A stretch of 17,705 nt of DNA from Asaia bogorensis. GTDB taxonomy: Bacteria > Pseudomonadota > Alphaproteobacteria > Acetobacterales > Acetobacteraceae. The stretch lies in NCBI GenBank assembly GCA_945873675.1, contig CAMCEP010000026.1, forward strand, positions 1 to 17,705. The letters are read 5' to 3'. A program made the position numbers and the translations under genes. Positions 8,268 through 15,540 of this stretch are shown one piece after another. Numbering within the stretch: the stretch's first letter is position 1; each line of letters starts with the position of its first letter. The notes under the pieces are model-generated. The model did no database searches. It was given only the letters and a program-made list of their open reading frames with translations, and was not told where the DNA came from.

Positions 8268-9256
8268 GGCGCCATCTCCGCCGGCACTTCCCAGCATGCC
8301 ACGGTATGGCTGCCCCTTATGCGCTTCAGTGGGGGCGCTTCCGTGCGACAATGTGCAGTTGCAAGGCTACAGCGTGGCGCAAAGGAACAGCCTGTTGGGC
8401 GGGCATTCAGTGCAGGAACCACACCAGGAATTTCGTTCAACCGTGCGCCGTGACCGCCCCCTAAATGCGGCATGGCCCCCATCAGGCCACGCGTATAAGG
8501 ATGGCTAGGGGCATCGAAGATTTCCTCGGCTGTCCCTTCTTCTACCTTGCTGCCGGCATACATAACCAGCACTCGATCCGCCATTTCCGCGACCACGCCC
8601 AGATCATGCGTGATAAGCACAACCGCAGTGCCGGTTTCACGTTGCAATTCTCGTATCAGGTCCAGGATCTGCGCTTGAATGGTGACATCCAGCGCAGTGG
8701 TTGGCTCATCAGCCAAAAGTACCCGCGGGCGACAGGCCAATGCCATGGCGATCATGACACGCTGACGCATACCGCCAGAGAGTTGGTGCGGATATTCGTG
8801 CAATCGTCGTTCAGCTTCGGGGATACGCACTTGGCGCAGCATTTCAAGCGCACGATCCATGCATGCCTGCCAGGGCAAACCTTCATGTACCATCACTGTT
8901 TCGGCGATCTGGCGGCCAATATTGAGCACCGGATTGAGGCTCGTCATCGGTTCCTGGAAAATCATGGAAATGGCGCGACCGCGTATTTCTCGAATTTCCG
9001 GCTCAGTCAGGCCAACCAGATCACGCCCATCGAAGATGACGCGCCCGGCCCCAATACGCCCATAGGGTCGCGGCAGCAGGCGGAGAACCGACAAGGCAGT
9101 CAGGCTTTTTCCGCAGCCAGATTCACCAACAATGCATAGGGTCTCACCGCGATTGACTTCAAAAGACAAATCCTGGACCGCAACGGCCGGTGGACCTTCC
9201 CCAGTGGCGAATTCAGTTCTCAGCCCCTCAACAAGGAGAACAGCCTGACTGTCCAT
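8264..9256 (-). CDS. Peptide-type ABC transporter ATPase, OppD/DppD type
   Basis: First ATPase subunit of the importer, 330 aa. Visible are Walker A GESGCGKS (44-51), Q-loop FQEPM (100-104), signature LSGGMRQR (159-166), Walker B VLLADEPTTALD (179-190) and ITHD (215-218). The LSGGMRQR variant and the KSLTALSVLRLLP stretch after Walker A are usual for D-type rather than F-type subunits. The C-terminal extension has C290-x5-C296-x6-C303-x17-C321, spaced exactly as in the partner ATPase. The ATG overlaps the DppC-type stop by one base (TGATG), and its own TGA is embedded in the next gene's start. The heterodimer with the F-type subunit would power the two permeases encoded just upstream. Confidence 0.95.
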   Translation of the reverse strand: MDSQAVLLVEGLRTEFATGEGPPAVAVQDLSFEVNRGETLCIVGESGCGKSLTALSVLRLLPRPYGRIGAGRVIFDGRDLVGLTEPEIREIRGRAISMIFQEPMTSLNPVLNIGRQIAETVMVHEGLPWQACMDRALEMLRQVRIPEAERRLHEYPHQLSGGMRQRVMIAMALACRPRVLLADEPTTALDVTIQAQILDLIRELQRETGTAVVLITHDLGVVAEMADRVLVMYAGSKVEEGTAEEIFDAPSHPYTRGLMGAMPHLGGGHGARLNEIPGVVPALNARPTGCSFAPRCSLATAHCRTEAPPLKRIRGSHTVACWEVPAEMAP

Positions 9257-10146
9257 CAGATCCTCCGTGCCAGACGCGGGTCGAGCATATCGCGCAGCCC
9301 ATCACCGAGCACATTGATTGATAGGACCATGAGCGCGAGAAAGATGCTTGGAAAAAGGATGTTCCAGAAGGCGATCTGAACATAAAGTCGCCCTTCGGCA
9401 ATGATGTTGCCCCATGAGGGAATTTCGGGCGGCGTTCCTACGCCAAGGAAGCTCAGATAGCTTTCAACCAATACGGCAGAAGCGGCGATATAGGTGGCCT
9501 GCACGATCAGCGGTGCGAAAGTATTCGGCAGGATATGCTTCATCATCAAACGAGGGAAACGCGTGCCAATGGCACCGGCGGCCTGAATATAGACTTGTTC
9601 ACGCACAGTCAGCACGACCGAACGAACCAACCGCACCACACGCGGTATTTCTGGGATGGTGATGGCAAGGATCACCACCCAAATGCTCGCCCTGGTGAGC
9701 GCCATCAGGCCAATGGCAAGAAGAATGCCGGGAATGGCCATCAGGCCATCCATGATGCGCATGAGAATTGCATCGGCCAGCCGGAAATACCCAGCAATGA
9801 CACCGATGATCAGCCCAATGACGGTACTTGCTATTGCAACCGCAGCACCAATGATCAGCGATACACGCCCGCCATGGAGAGTTCGCGTCAGGATATCCCG
9901 GCCAAAAGCATCCGTGCCAAACAAGTATGTTTCATTTGGCGGTTGTAGGCGGTCCACGATATTCATCTCGAACGGATCTTGCGCCGTGATCCAGGGCGCA
10001 CCGATCGAAAGGATGATCAAAGCCAGAAGAATTACAGCCCCTATTGCCGGCAGGGGCCTGCGCACCATGCGCATAAGCCTGCTGGGACGGCGTGCCACTT
10101 CCGAGGAAGCGCTCTGCGTGGCCGCGATGCTTTGGGTGGCGGCCAT
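9256..10146 (-). CDS. Dipeptide/oligopeptide ABC transporter permease, DppC type
   Basis: Inner-membrane permease, 296 aa. A Ser/Ala-rich cytoplasmic N-terminus (1-25) and a basic patch (RRPSRLMRMVRR) precede the first membrane segment (about 33-52). FGTDAFGRD (76-84) is the DppC hallmark. Further membrane segments lie at about 95-120, 134-150, 154-166, 212-230 and 262-280. The EAA-type loop at about 182-210 (YIQAAGAIGTRFPRLMMKHI) contacts an ATPase, and the chain ends in the canonical GDGLRDMLDPRL. The start overlaps the DppB-type stop by one base and the end overlaps the DppD-type start by one base, so it is translated in lockstep with both. Confidence 0.95.
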   Translation of the reverse strand: MAATQSIAATQSASSEVARRPSRLMRMVRRPLPAIGAVILLALIILSIGAPWITAQDPFEMNIVDRLQPPNETYLFGTDAFGRDILTRTLHGGRVSLIIGAAVAIASTVIGLIIGVIAGYFRLADAILMRIMDGLMAIPGILLAIGLMALTRASIWVVILAITIPEIPRVVRLVRSVVLTVREQVYIQAAGAIGTRFPRLMMKHILPNTFAPLIVQATYIAASAVLVESYLSFLGVGTPPEIPSWGNIIAEGRLYVQIAFWNILFPSIFLALMVLSINVLGDGLRDMLDPRLARRI

Positions 10147-11087
10147 CAGTATCTTATCCTTGGATCCAGTAGTGAGTAGGTCAAATCAATCGCCAGATTG
10201 ACCAGTACGTAGACCCCGGCGATGACAAGAATGACCCCCTGAATGACGGGATAGTCGCGCTGCAAAACAGCATCGATGGTCAGGCGCCCAATACCGGGAA
10301 CGGCAAAAACGCTTTCCGTCACAACCACGCCACCAATCAGCAAGGCAAGACCCGTGCCGATTGTTGTGACTATGGGAACTGAGGCATTCTTGAGCGCATG
10401 CAGAATCAGGACACGCGGTTCAGCAAGCCCTTTCGCCCGTGCGGTGCGGATATAATCCTCGTTCAAGGTTTCCAGCATGGTTGCACGTGTGATGCGCGCC
10501 AGCAGTGCTGTGTAGACCAAGCCCAGGGCGATAGTCGGCAAGATAAGGTGCCTGAGAAACCCGATCGGGTCTTCGCTCAGGCTCACGAAACCTTGCACTG
10601 GCAGCAATTCAAGTGCCAGCGAAAACCCCATGACCAACCCGTAACCGATCAGGAAGACAGGAACCGAAAACGCCAAAACAGAAAGCGCCATGATGGTTTG
10701 ATCCACCCATGACCCCGCCCGCCAGGCCGCAATAACGCCAAGGGGAACCGCAAGCAAAATGGCGAAAATCATCGTGGAAGCAGATAAAGCGAGGGTCGGT
10801 TCTACCCGTTCCATAATCAGGCCAAGGACCGGCTGATCAAGATAGATGGACGCACCAAAATCACCGGTGGCAAGTTGGCCCAGCCAACGGACGAATTGAT
10901 CCAGAAGCGGGCGGTCCAAGCCAAGATGTTCGCGTATGGCTGCGATATCCTCGCTTGTCGCATGATCGCCCGCAATAATGGCAGCTGGATCACCGGGGCT
11001 GAGCCGCAGCATTAGAAACACGATTATTGCCACAACACCCATGACAGGAATCGTTGCCAGGATGCGCCGTGCTATATAGTAGCCCAT
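10146..11087 (-). CDS. Dipeptide/oligopeptide ABC transporter permease, DppB type
   Basis: Inner-membrane permease, 313 aa, complete. It begins MGYYIARRILATIPV, the usual DppB start, with a first membrane segment at about 9-28 and then the family motif RLSPGDPA (28-35). Other membrane segments lie at about 100-121, 132-156, 181-197, 236-256 and 281-301. The EAA loop is DYIRTARAKGLAEPRV with HALKNASVPIV (211-240), and the tail is LTYSLLDPRIRY. A strong GGGAGG ribosome site precedes the ATG, in the 17-base gap after the solute-binding protein gene. It pairs with the DppC-type permease encoded immediately downstream. It is a paralogue of the truncated permease at the left edge, with the same TARAKGL core. 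Confidence 0.95.
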   Translation of the reverse strand: MGYYIARRILATIPVMGVVAIIVFLMLRLSPGDPAAIIAGDHATSEDIAAIREHLGLDRPLLDQFVRWLGQLATGDFGASIYLDQPVLGLIMERVEPTLALSASTMIFAILLAVPLGVIAAWRAGSWVDQTIMALSVLAFSVPVFLIGYGLVMGFSLALELLPVQGFVSLSEDPIGFLRHLILPTIALGLVYTALLARITRATMLETLNEDYIRTARAKGLAEPRVLILHALKNASVPIVTTIGTGLALLIGGVVVTESVFAVPGIGRLTIDAVLQRDYPVIQGVILVIAGVYVLVNLAIDLTYSLLDPRIRY

Positions 11088-11104
11088 CCGGGCCTCCCTT
11101 CACC

Positions 11105-12697
11105 TCAGCGCTTTTCAATATTCCAATAAACTGGAATACCCGCAGCGAGTACGCCATGAACATTGGCGCGTACGGCCACTGGCTGCGTGTATTGCCCGTA
11201 GGGTATATAGGGAATTACCTCCCACGCGCGGCGATGAATGCGTTCCAGGATGGGTTGTCTTGTGGCGGAATCGCTCTCACGGGACCAATCCGCCACCAGC
11301 TTCACCAAAGGTTCATCGCAGGCCCAGCCAGGATTGGCCAGATCACAACGTGTATTGAACCACGTATTCGATGGAGGCATCGCTGTTGTAGGCCCACCAT
11401 GAGTTGTCAGAAAAACATGGTAGCCACCCTGGTACGGGTTATTGCGACTTGCGCGGCGCGATAGCAGCGTACTCCAATCCATTGCCTGCACATCAACATT
11501 TATACCAGCGCGGCGCATCGCCTGCACCAAGACCATGGTTGCTGAATTGTATTGGGGGCGGTCGGTCGGCTGCAGAACGACAATAGGTTCACCATTATAG
11601 CCCGCTTCGCGCAACAATTGCCGTGCCCGTTCTACATTGGGTTCGCGGAAAGCCTCGCTGCCCACCTCAGTGCCGTTGCCTGAACCACACATGAAGAAGG
11701 ATCCGCAAAATTTCATGTAAAGCTGTGGATTACCGACAACCACCCGCATGAAATCTTCTTGACGCACCAAATGGGCAAGTGCCTGCCGTGCGCGTGCATC
11801 GTTGAATGGCGGATAAAGATGGTTGGGACGGATCAATCCAGCCGTCCCCAAGGCATCAATATCAACAATACGCACGTTACGATTGCGCTGGAGATTCGCG
11901 ATGAAATCAAGCGGCGGTGCTTCGAAATAATCTATTTCGCCGGAGTTCAGCGCCGCGAGGGCCGTATTCTGATCCGGGATATAGAGCCATTCGACTCTCT
12001 CGACCAATGGGCGCTTTCCGCCGGAAAGATAATCGGCGGGCTCCTGACGGGGCACATAATCAGGATTACGACGATACATAACCCGATGGCCAGGTCTCCA
12101 CTCCTCGCGGATGAAGATGAAGGGGCCGGAACCTATTGTGTCGGTCACCTGCGTATTTGGGGGTGTCTGAGCTACTCTTTCAGGCATGATGAAGGCCGGG
12201 TTTGAAGGCTTAGCTAGCGCATCCAGCACCATGCCCCAACGTTCCTTCAGCCGTATTTCAAAGGTACGATCATCAATGACCTCCATTGATCCGGTGACTG
12301 CCGCCATCTGCTGGCCCATGACATCACGCGCCATCCAGCGGCGTACTGAAGCTACCGCATCCTGTGCCCTGACGGGTGATCCATCGTGAAAGCGAAGCCC
12401 TTCACGAAGACGGATTTTGTAGACCAGCCCATTCTCGCTGATCTCATGCCCTTCGGCCATTTGTGGCTTTGGTTCAAAGCGTGAATTTGCCGCGTATAAA
12501 GTATCGTAGATCAGGTAGGAATGTCGCCCAGTGATGAAGGCTGTTGTCCAGACCGGATCGAGAATTTGTAGATTGGCGTGAACAACAACTTTGAGCGTAT
12601 TGGCGCGGGTGGCTGGTGGCACCTGAGCCTGTGCTGCCGGGGCAAGTGGCATTATAAAATTTGCCAATAAGGCAGACGCCCAAAGTAATTTTCTCAT
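11105..12697 (-). CDS. Periplasmic solute-binding protein, ABC transporter family 5 (DppA/OppA-like)
   Basis: High-affinity receptor of the importer, 530 aa, within the family range. A Sec signal peptide is clear: MRKLL, a hydrophobic core, then AAQAQV with likely cleavage after AQA (residue 24). The mature part starts with the family pattern TLKVVVHANLQILDPVWTTA and contains SYLIYDTLYA, the RLREGLRFHDGSPVRAQD stretch typical of SBP_bac_5 and TIGSGPFIF. No lipobox Cys, so it should be free in the periplasm. A strong GGGAGGA ribosome site (complement of 12702-12708) precedes the ATG. It is first of the five transporter genes and lies 38 bases after the DUF35 gene. The ligand is unknown; the enzyme neighbours argue for a catabolic carboxylate or ester as much as for peptides. 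Confidence 0.95.
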   Translation of the reverse strand: MRKLLWASALLANFIMPLAPAAQAQVPPATRANTLKVVVHANLQILDPVWTTAFITGRHSYLIYDTLYAANSRFEPKPQMAEGHEISENGLVYKIRLREGLRFHDGSPVRAQDAVASVRRWMARDVMGQQMAAVTGSMEVIDDRTFEIRLKERWGMVLDALAKPSNPAFIMPERVAQTPPNTQVTDTIGSGPFIFIREEWRPGHRVMYRRNPDYVPRQEPADYLSGGKRPLVERVEWLYIPDQNTALAALNSGEIDYFEAPPLDFIANLQRNRNVRIVDIDALGTAGLIRPNHLYPPFNDARARQALAHLVRQEDFMRVVVGNPQLYMKFCGSFFMCGSGNGTEVGSEAFREPNVERARQLLREAGYNGEPIVVLQPTDRPQYNSATMVLVQAMRRAGINVDVQAMDWSTLLSRRASRNNPYQGGYHVFLTTHGGPTTAMPPSNTWFNTRCDLANPGWACDEPLVKLVADWSRESDSATRQPILERIHRRAWEVIPYIPYGQYTQPVAVRANVHGVLAAGIPVYWNIEKR

Positions 12698-12735
12698 CCG
12701 TTCCTCCCGGTCTTTGTGGCTTAAGTCATTTTCAG

Positions 12736-13152
12736 CTAGCCAATGATGCGAAACTTGGGCAGGGTCACTTCGTCGTCAATTGTTTCGAATACAACTTCGA
12801 CCGAAGCGCCAATCGGCGGTCCTTCTTCGCCAACATCCAGGATATTGGTCATCAGCAGCGGCCCTTCGGCAAGCCTGACAAGGGCGACAACATAGGGAAG
12901 GTCAGCACGAAATCCGTCCCAATAGGCGCGGTGGAACCGCACCCAGGACAGCACCTCACCCTTCCCTGAAACGGGTGTCCATGTTTGCGCTTCTGAAAGG
13001 CAATTCGGACAGACGGGCGAGCCGGGAAAATGCTGATGCCCACAATCATCGCAACGCTGTATCGACAATCGCCCCTGCTTGGCGAGGTCCCAAAATCCGC
13101 GATTGAGGGCGTCAATCCGCGGCCGCGGTTTGGCATATGTGGCGTGCTGCAT
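12736..13152 (-). CDS. Zn-ribbon / OB-fold DUF35 protein, partner of the thiolase-like protein
   Basis: Small two-part protein, 138 aa. The N-terminal rubredoxin-like zinc ribbon has C34-x2-C37 (CDDC) and C48-x2-C51 (CPNC), followed by a DUF35 OB-fold (GKGEVLSWVRFHRAYWDGF onward). The start is set at 13152: longer frames to 13260 run into the thiolase-like gene, whereas this ATG has a GAGGGG ribosome site that shares bases with that gene's TGA. This family works as a partner of thiolase-superfamily proteins, for example the DUF35 domain of ChsH2 with Ltp2 in steroid side-chain cleavage, or the acetoacetyl-CoA thiolase/HMG-CoA synthase complex of archaea. It is adjacent to the thiolase-like gene and coupled to it, as expected for a complex. 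The specific substrate is not visible. Confidence 0.92.
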   Translation of the reverse strand: MQHATYAKPRPRIDALNRGFWDLAKQGRLSIQRCDDCGHQHFPGSPVCPNCLSEAQTWTPVSGKGEVLSWVRFHRAYWDGFRADLPYVVALVRLAEGPLLMTNILDVGEEGPPIGASVEVVFETIDDEVTLPKFRIIG

Positions 13153-13162
13153 GATGTGCCCC

Positions 13163-14293
13163 TCAGCCAGGTGTATAGATAATGGAACGTGAGCAGGGTG
13201 TGGCGCCGCAATATTGCACAACCTCTGCATCCTTGACCTGGCGCGCACCGCATTCCCCACGCAGCTGGCGCACCGCTTCGATGTTCAGCGCCCAGCCTTG
13301 CATGTAGGAATTGGATAAATGCCCGCCATCGGTATTGGTCGGCAGCTTGCCTCCGAGTTTGAGCGTGCCGCCTTCAACAAAGGATCCCGCTTCCCCTTGC
13401 TTGCAGAAGCCAAGACCTTCAAGGCTGAAAAGGACCGTTGGGCTGAAATTGTCGTAGCACATCAGCGCATCAACATCATTGGGCCCAACCCCCGCCATGC
13501 CATAGGCTTGGGAGGCGACTTCCTGCATTTCGTCGTACCAGAAATTCAGGTCAAAATTGGATATGGATGCTGAGGTGAAAGCTTCCCGAGCGCCAATGCC
13601 GGATATCATGATCGGCCGCTTTTTCAGGTCGCGCGCACGCTCCTTCGTTGTCATGATGATGCAGACCGCGCCGTCATTGATAAGACAATAATCGAGCAGG
13701 CGAAGCGGTTCAGTAATGAAACGCGCTGATTCATGATCATCAATGGTGATGGGTTGCTTCATCACCGCAGCGGGATTGAGGCAGGCGTGATGCCTGAAGG
13801 CCACCGAAACCTCAGCCAGCTGACGCGTGGTGGTACCATATAAGGCACGGTGGCGTTGGAACATGAGTGCGTGTGACGCGCCAGGCGAGGTAAAGCCCCA
13901 AGGATCCCAAACGCCCGGGCTTTCATCGCCCCCATAATTCACGCGACGTGACCGCCCGATATTGGCGTAAATCAGCGCGGCGTAGTCGCACAATCCCGCA
14001 TCAAGCGCTGCCGCAGCTTCAATGATCGCCATGCCGGACATGCGGCCATGCGGCGGCAATTGAACTGTCCAGCGCGGGTTCAAGCCAAGGATTTCACCCA
14101 TACGCGCGTAATACGGGATGCGACAGGTGATGAGGCCATCTATTTTTGATTTCTCAAGCCCGCAATCCTCAATCGCGTTCCGAAATGCGCGCGCACCCAA
14201 CCCATAATCGTCAATATCCGGAAAATTCCCGTAGGCTGTGTTACCAACACCAACAATCGCAATGCGATCCTTGAGTTTTTTCAGGGAGTCCAT
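13163..14293 (-). CDS. Thiolase-superfamily protein lacking the usual catalytic Cys and His (SCP-x/Ltp2-like)
   Basis: Thiolase fold, 376 aa. It starts with the family strand DRIAIVGVGNTAYGNFP and keeps INDGAVCIIMT (205-215), DALMCYDNFSPT (275-286) and NTDGGHLSNSYMQG (320-333). Where thiolases have the nucleophilic Cys before SG, this reads PHGRMSGMA (82-89), with Met85 at the expected position. The usual GHPxGxxG histidine motif is replaced by SYMQG, with Tyr330. Cys362 (YCGAT) may match the second Cys. This pattern fits the Ltp2-type retro-aldolases that need a DUF35 partner, and such a partner is encoded 10 bases downstream. A likely role is cleavage of a beta-hydroxyacyl-CoA-type bond, but non-enzymatic or other lyase roles are possible. 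A GGGGG sequence lies 7 bases before the ATG. It is the first full-length gene of the long set. Confidence 0.9.
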   Translation of the reverse strand: MDSLKKLKDRIAIVGVGNTAYGNFPDIDDYGLGARAFRNAIEDCGLEKSKIDGLITCRIPYYARMGEILGLNPRWTVQLPPHGRMSGMAIIEAAAALDAGLCDYAALIYANIGRSRRVNYGGDESPGVWDPWGFTSPGASHALMFQRHRALYGTTTRQLAEVSVAFRHHACLNPAAVMKQPITIDDHESARFITEPLRLLDYCLINDGAVCIIMTTKERARDLKKRPIMISGIGAREAFTSASISNFDLNFWYDEMQEVASQAYGMAGVGPNDVDALMCYDNFSPTVLFSLEGLGFCKQGEAGSFVEGGTLKLGGKLPTNTDGGHLSNSYMQGWALNIEAVRQLRGECGARQVKDAEVVQYCGATPCSRSIIYTPG

Positions 14294-14361
14294 TTAGCAA
14301 CCCCCAGATGACCATAGGCCATCACGCATTGCGCATGCAGGGCACAGGGCTGTTTGCCCAT
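14281..14361 (-). CDS. Small 26-codon leader ORF overlapping the thiolase-like gene start
   Basis: A short reading frame starts MGKQPCALHAQC and ends AKWTP, then TGA. It has the best ribosome site in this part of the window: GAGGAGGA (complement of 14369-14376), 7 bases before the ATG. It runs past the thiolase-like ATG (14293-14291) and stops 10 bases inside that gene in another frame, so ribosomes finishing it would be released on the start region of the next gene. This suggests translational coupling or a regulatory leader peptide. No known family is recognised. It might instead be a leftover fragment of an older gene, so the call rests on the ribosome site and the overlap. Confidence 0.45.
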   Translation of the reverse strand: MGKQPCALHAQCVMAYGHLGVAKWTP

Positions 14362-14473
14362 TCCTGGATCCTCCTCATTCAATACATGCGCTTTGCACGC
14401 ATTACCCGTTTGCCGCGCCAGAAGAAGGCACTTGCTGGAAAGTCTATGTTGGGGCTGCTCAGCATGTCTAGAG

Positions 14474-14504
14474 ACAAAATGCGGCAGCTGCTGGGGGCTG
14501 CCGC
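14474..14504 (-). terminator. Intrinsic terminator after the Bug-type receptor gene
   Basis: GCGGCAGC (14481-14488) and GCTGCCGC (14497-14504) form a perfect 8-bp GC-rich stem with an 8-base loop. In minus-strand transcription it is followed by ATTTTGTCT, a short T-rich tail. It lies about 30 bases after the receptor stop, so it plausibly ends the aldolase/Bug unit and separates it from the thiolase-like operon. The T-run is short, so termination may be partial. Confidence 0.65.
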
Positions 14505-14533
14505 AGGCATAAGGGGCGCGGAATCCTTGCGCC

Positions 14534-15532
14534 CTAATCCAACGAAATATTCGCCGCGCGCACAACGCTTGTCCATCGTGCTATTTCGCCCTTGATGAAA
14601 GCCTCAAAAGGTATTGGCCCCAAGGGTGCGGCGACAGCACCAGCCGCCTCCACGCGCTGCATAATAGCCTCCTCAGCCAAGACTGTTCTTGCCGCGCCAT
14701 CCAATCTTTCAATAAGGGCCGGTGGCGTACCCGCTGGCACAAAAAGCCCCGTCCAGCCATTCAATTCAAAACCAGGCAACAACTCCGCAACTGTGGGAAG
14801 GTCAGGGAATTCAGGCAGGCGGGCAGTCGATGTAACCGCCAACATGCGGAGCTTCCCCTCTCGGACAAGTGCGCGTGTCGCGACAAGCGTGTCCACCATG
14901 ATTTGTACCTGGCCGGCGGATAGGGCGATGGTTGCGGCTGTTGGGGCACGAAAGGGCACGTGAACAATATCAAGCCCAGCCATATGCTTGAACATTTCCG
15001 CAGCAAGATGCGTCGTGGTACCCGCACCGCCAGACCCGTAATTCAACTTCCCAGGATTTGCCTTGATATAGGTGATCAGCCCTTGCAAATCATTGACCGG
15101 GAGTGAGGGATGCACAACCACGGCGCTGACACCGCCCGAAAGCCTGGTAACGGGCAGGAAGTCACGCAGCGGGTCATAAGACAGACGCGCACCATAAAGT
15201 GGCACATTCATCGAGTGCGTACTGATCGTGCCGATCAGCAAGGTGTAACCATCGGCTGGGCTGCGCGCTGCCGCTTCAACACCAATGATGCCAGCAGCGC
15301 CCGGCCTATTTTCAACAACAAAAGACTGGCCGAAAATTGTCGTGAATCGTTCTGCAATGAGGCGCCCCATAACGTCTGTGGCGCCACCCGGTGCAAAAGG
15401 AACAATTACGCGCACCAGGCGTGTTGGCCAATCGCGCGCCTGCGCCCGCGCCATGCCGGGAAGCAGCGCTATGGGTCCGCCCAAGGCAAAGCCCCGCCTG
15501 CTAATCGAGAATTTTTTTACGTCATTTTCCAT
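14534..15532 (-). CDS. Bug/TctC-family tripartite tricarboxylate transporter receptor
   Basis: Periplasmic receptor of the Bug family, 332 aa, which binds carboxylates or related small molecules. A twin-arginine-like leader SRRGFALGG (11-19) and hydrophobic stretch end at ARAQA (cleavage near residue 30). The mature part shows the hallmarks WPTRLVRVIVPFAPGGATD, VENRPGAAGIIGVEAAARSPADGYTL (split over 73-98), KLNYGSGGAGTTTHL, GKLRMLAVTS (226-235), DLPTVAE and a C-terminal EIARWTSVV. The start is set at ATG 15532: a TTG at 15544 gives a longer frame but leaves no room for the AAAGG ribosome site, which lies 12 bases before this ATG. It follows the HpcH-type aldolase gene by 8 bases. No TctA/TctB membrane genes are in the window, so it is an orphan receptor here, as is common in Bug-rich genomes. 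Confidence 0.93.
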   Translation of the reverse strand: MENDVKKFSISRRGFALGGPIALLPGMARAQARDWPTRLVRVIVPFAPGGATDVMGRLIAERFTTIFGQSFVVENRPGAAGIIGVEAAARSPADGYTLLIGTISTHSMNVPLYGARLSYDPLRDFLPVTRLSGGVSAVVVHPSLPVNDLQGLITYIKANPGKLNYGSGGAGTTTHLAAEMFKHMAGLDIVHVPFRAPTAATIALSAGQVQIMVDTLVATRALVREGKLRMLAVTSTARLPEFPDLPTVAELLPGFELNGWTGLFVPAGTPPALIERLDGAARTVLAEEAIMQRVEAAGAVAAPLGPIPFEAFIKGEIARWTSVVRAANISLD

Positions 15533-15540
15533 AAGAATTT

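Noticed and set aside
8268..8351. A 28-residue longer start for the DppF-type ATPase
   Set aside because: The extension lies inside the DppD-type gene, and the ATG at 8267 has the ATGA overlap typical of this operon and begins right at the conserved domain.
8465..9139. A 224-codon plus-strand frame opposite the DppD-type ATPase
   Set aside because: It is an antisense shadow of a fully conserved ATPase, with no motif of its own.
13153..13260. A longer start for the DUF35 protein
   Set aside because: It would overlap the thiolase-like gene by about 100 bases. The ATG at 13152 has a GAGGGG ribosome site and fits the family length.
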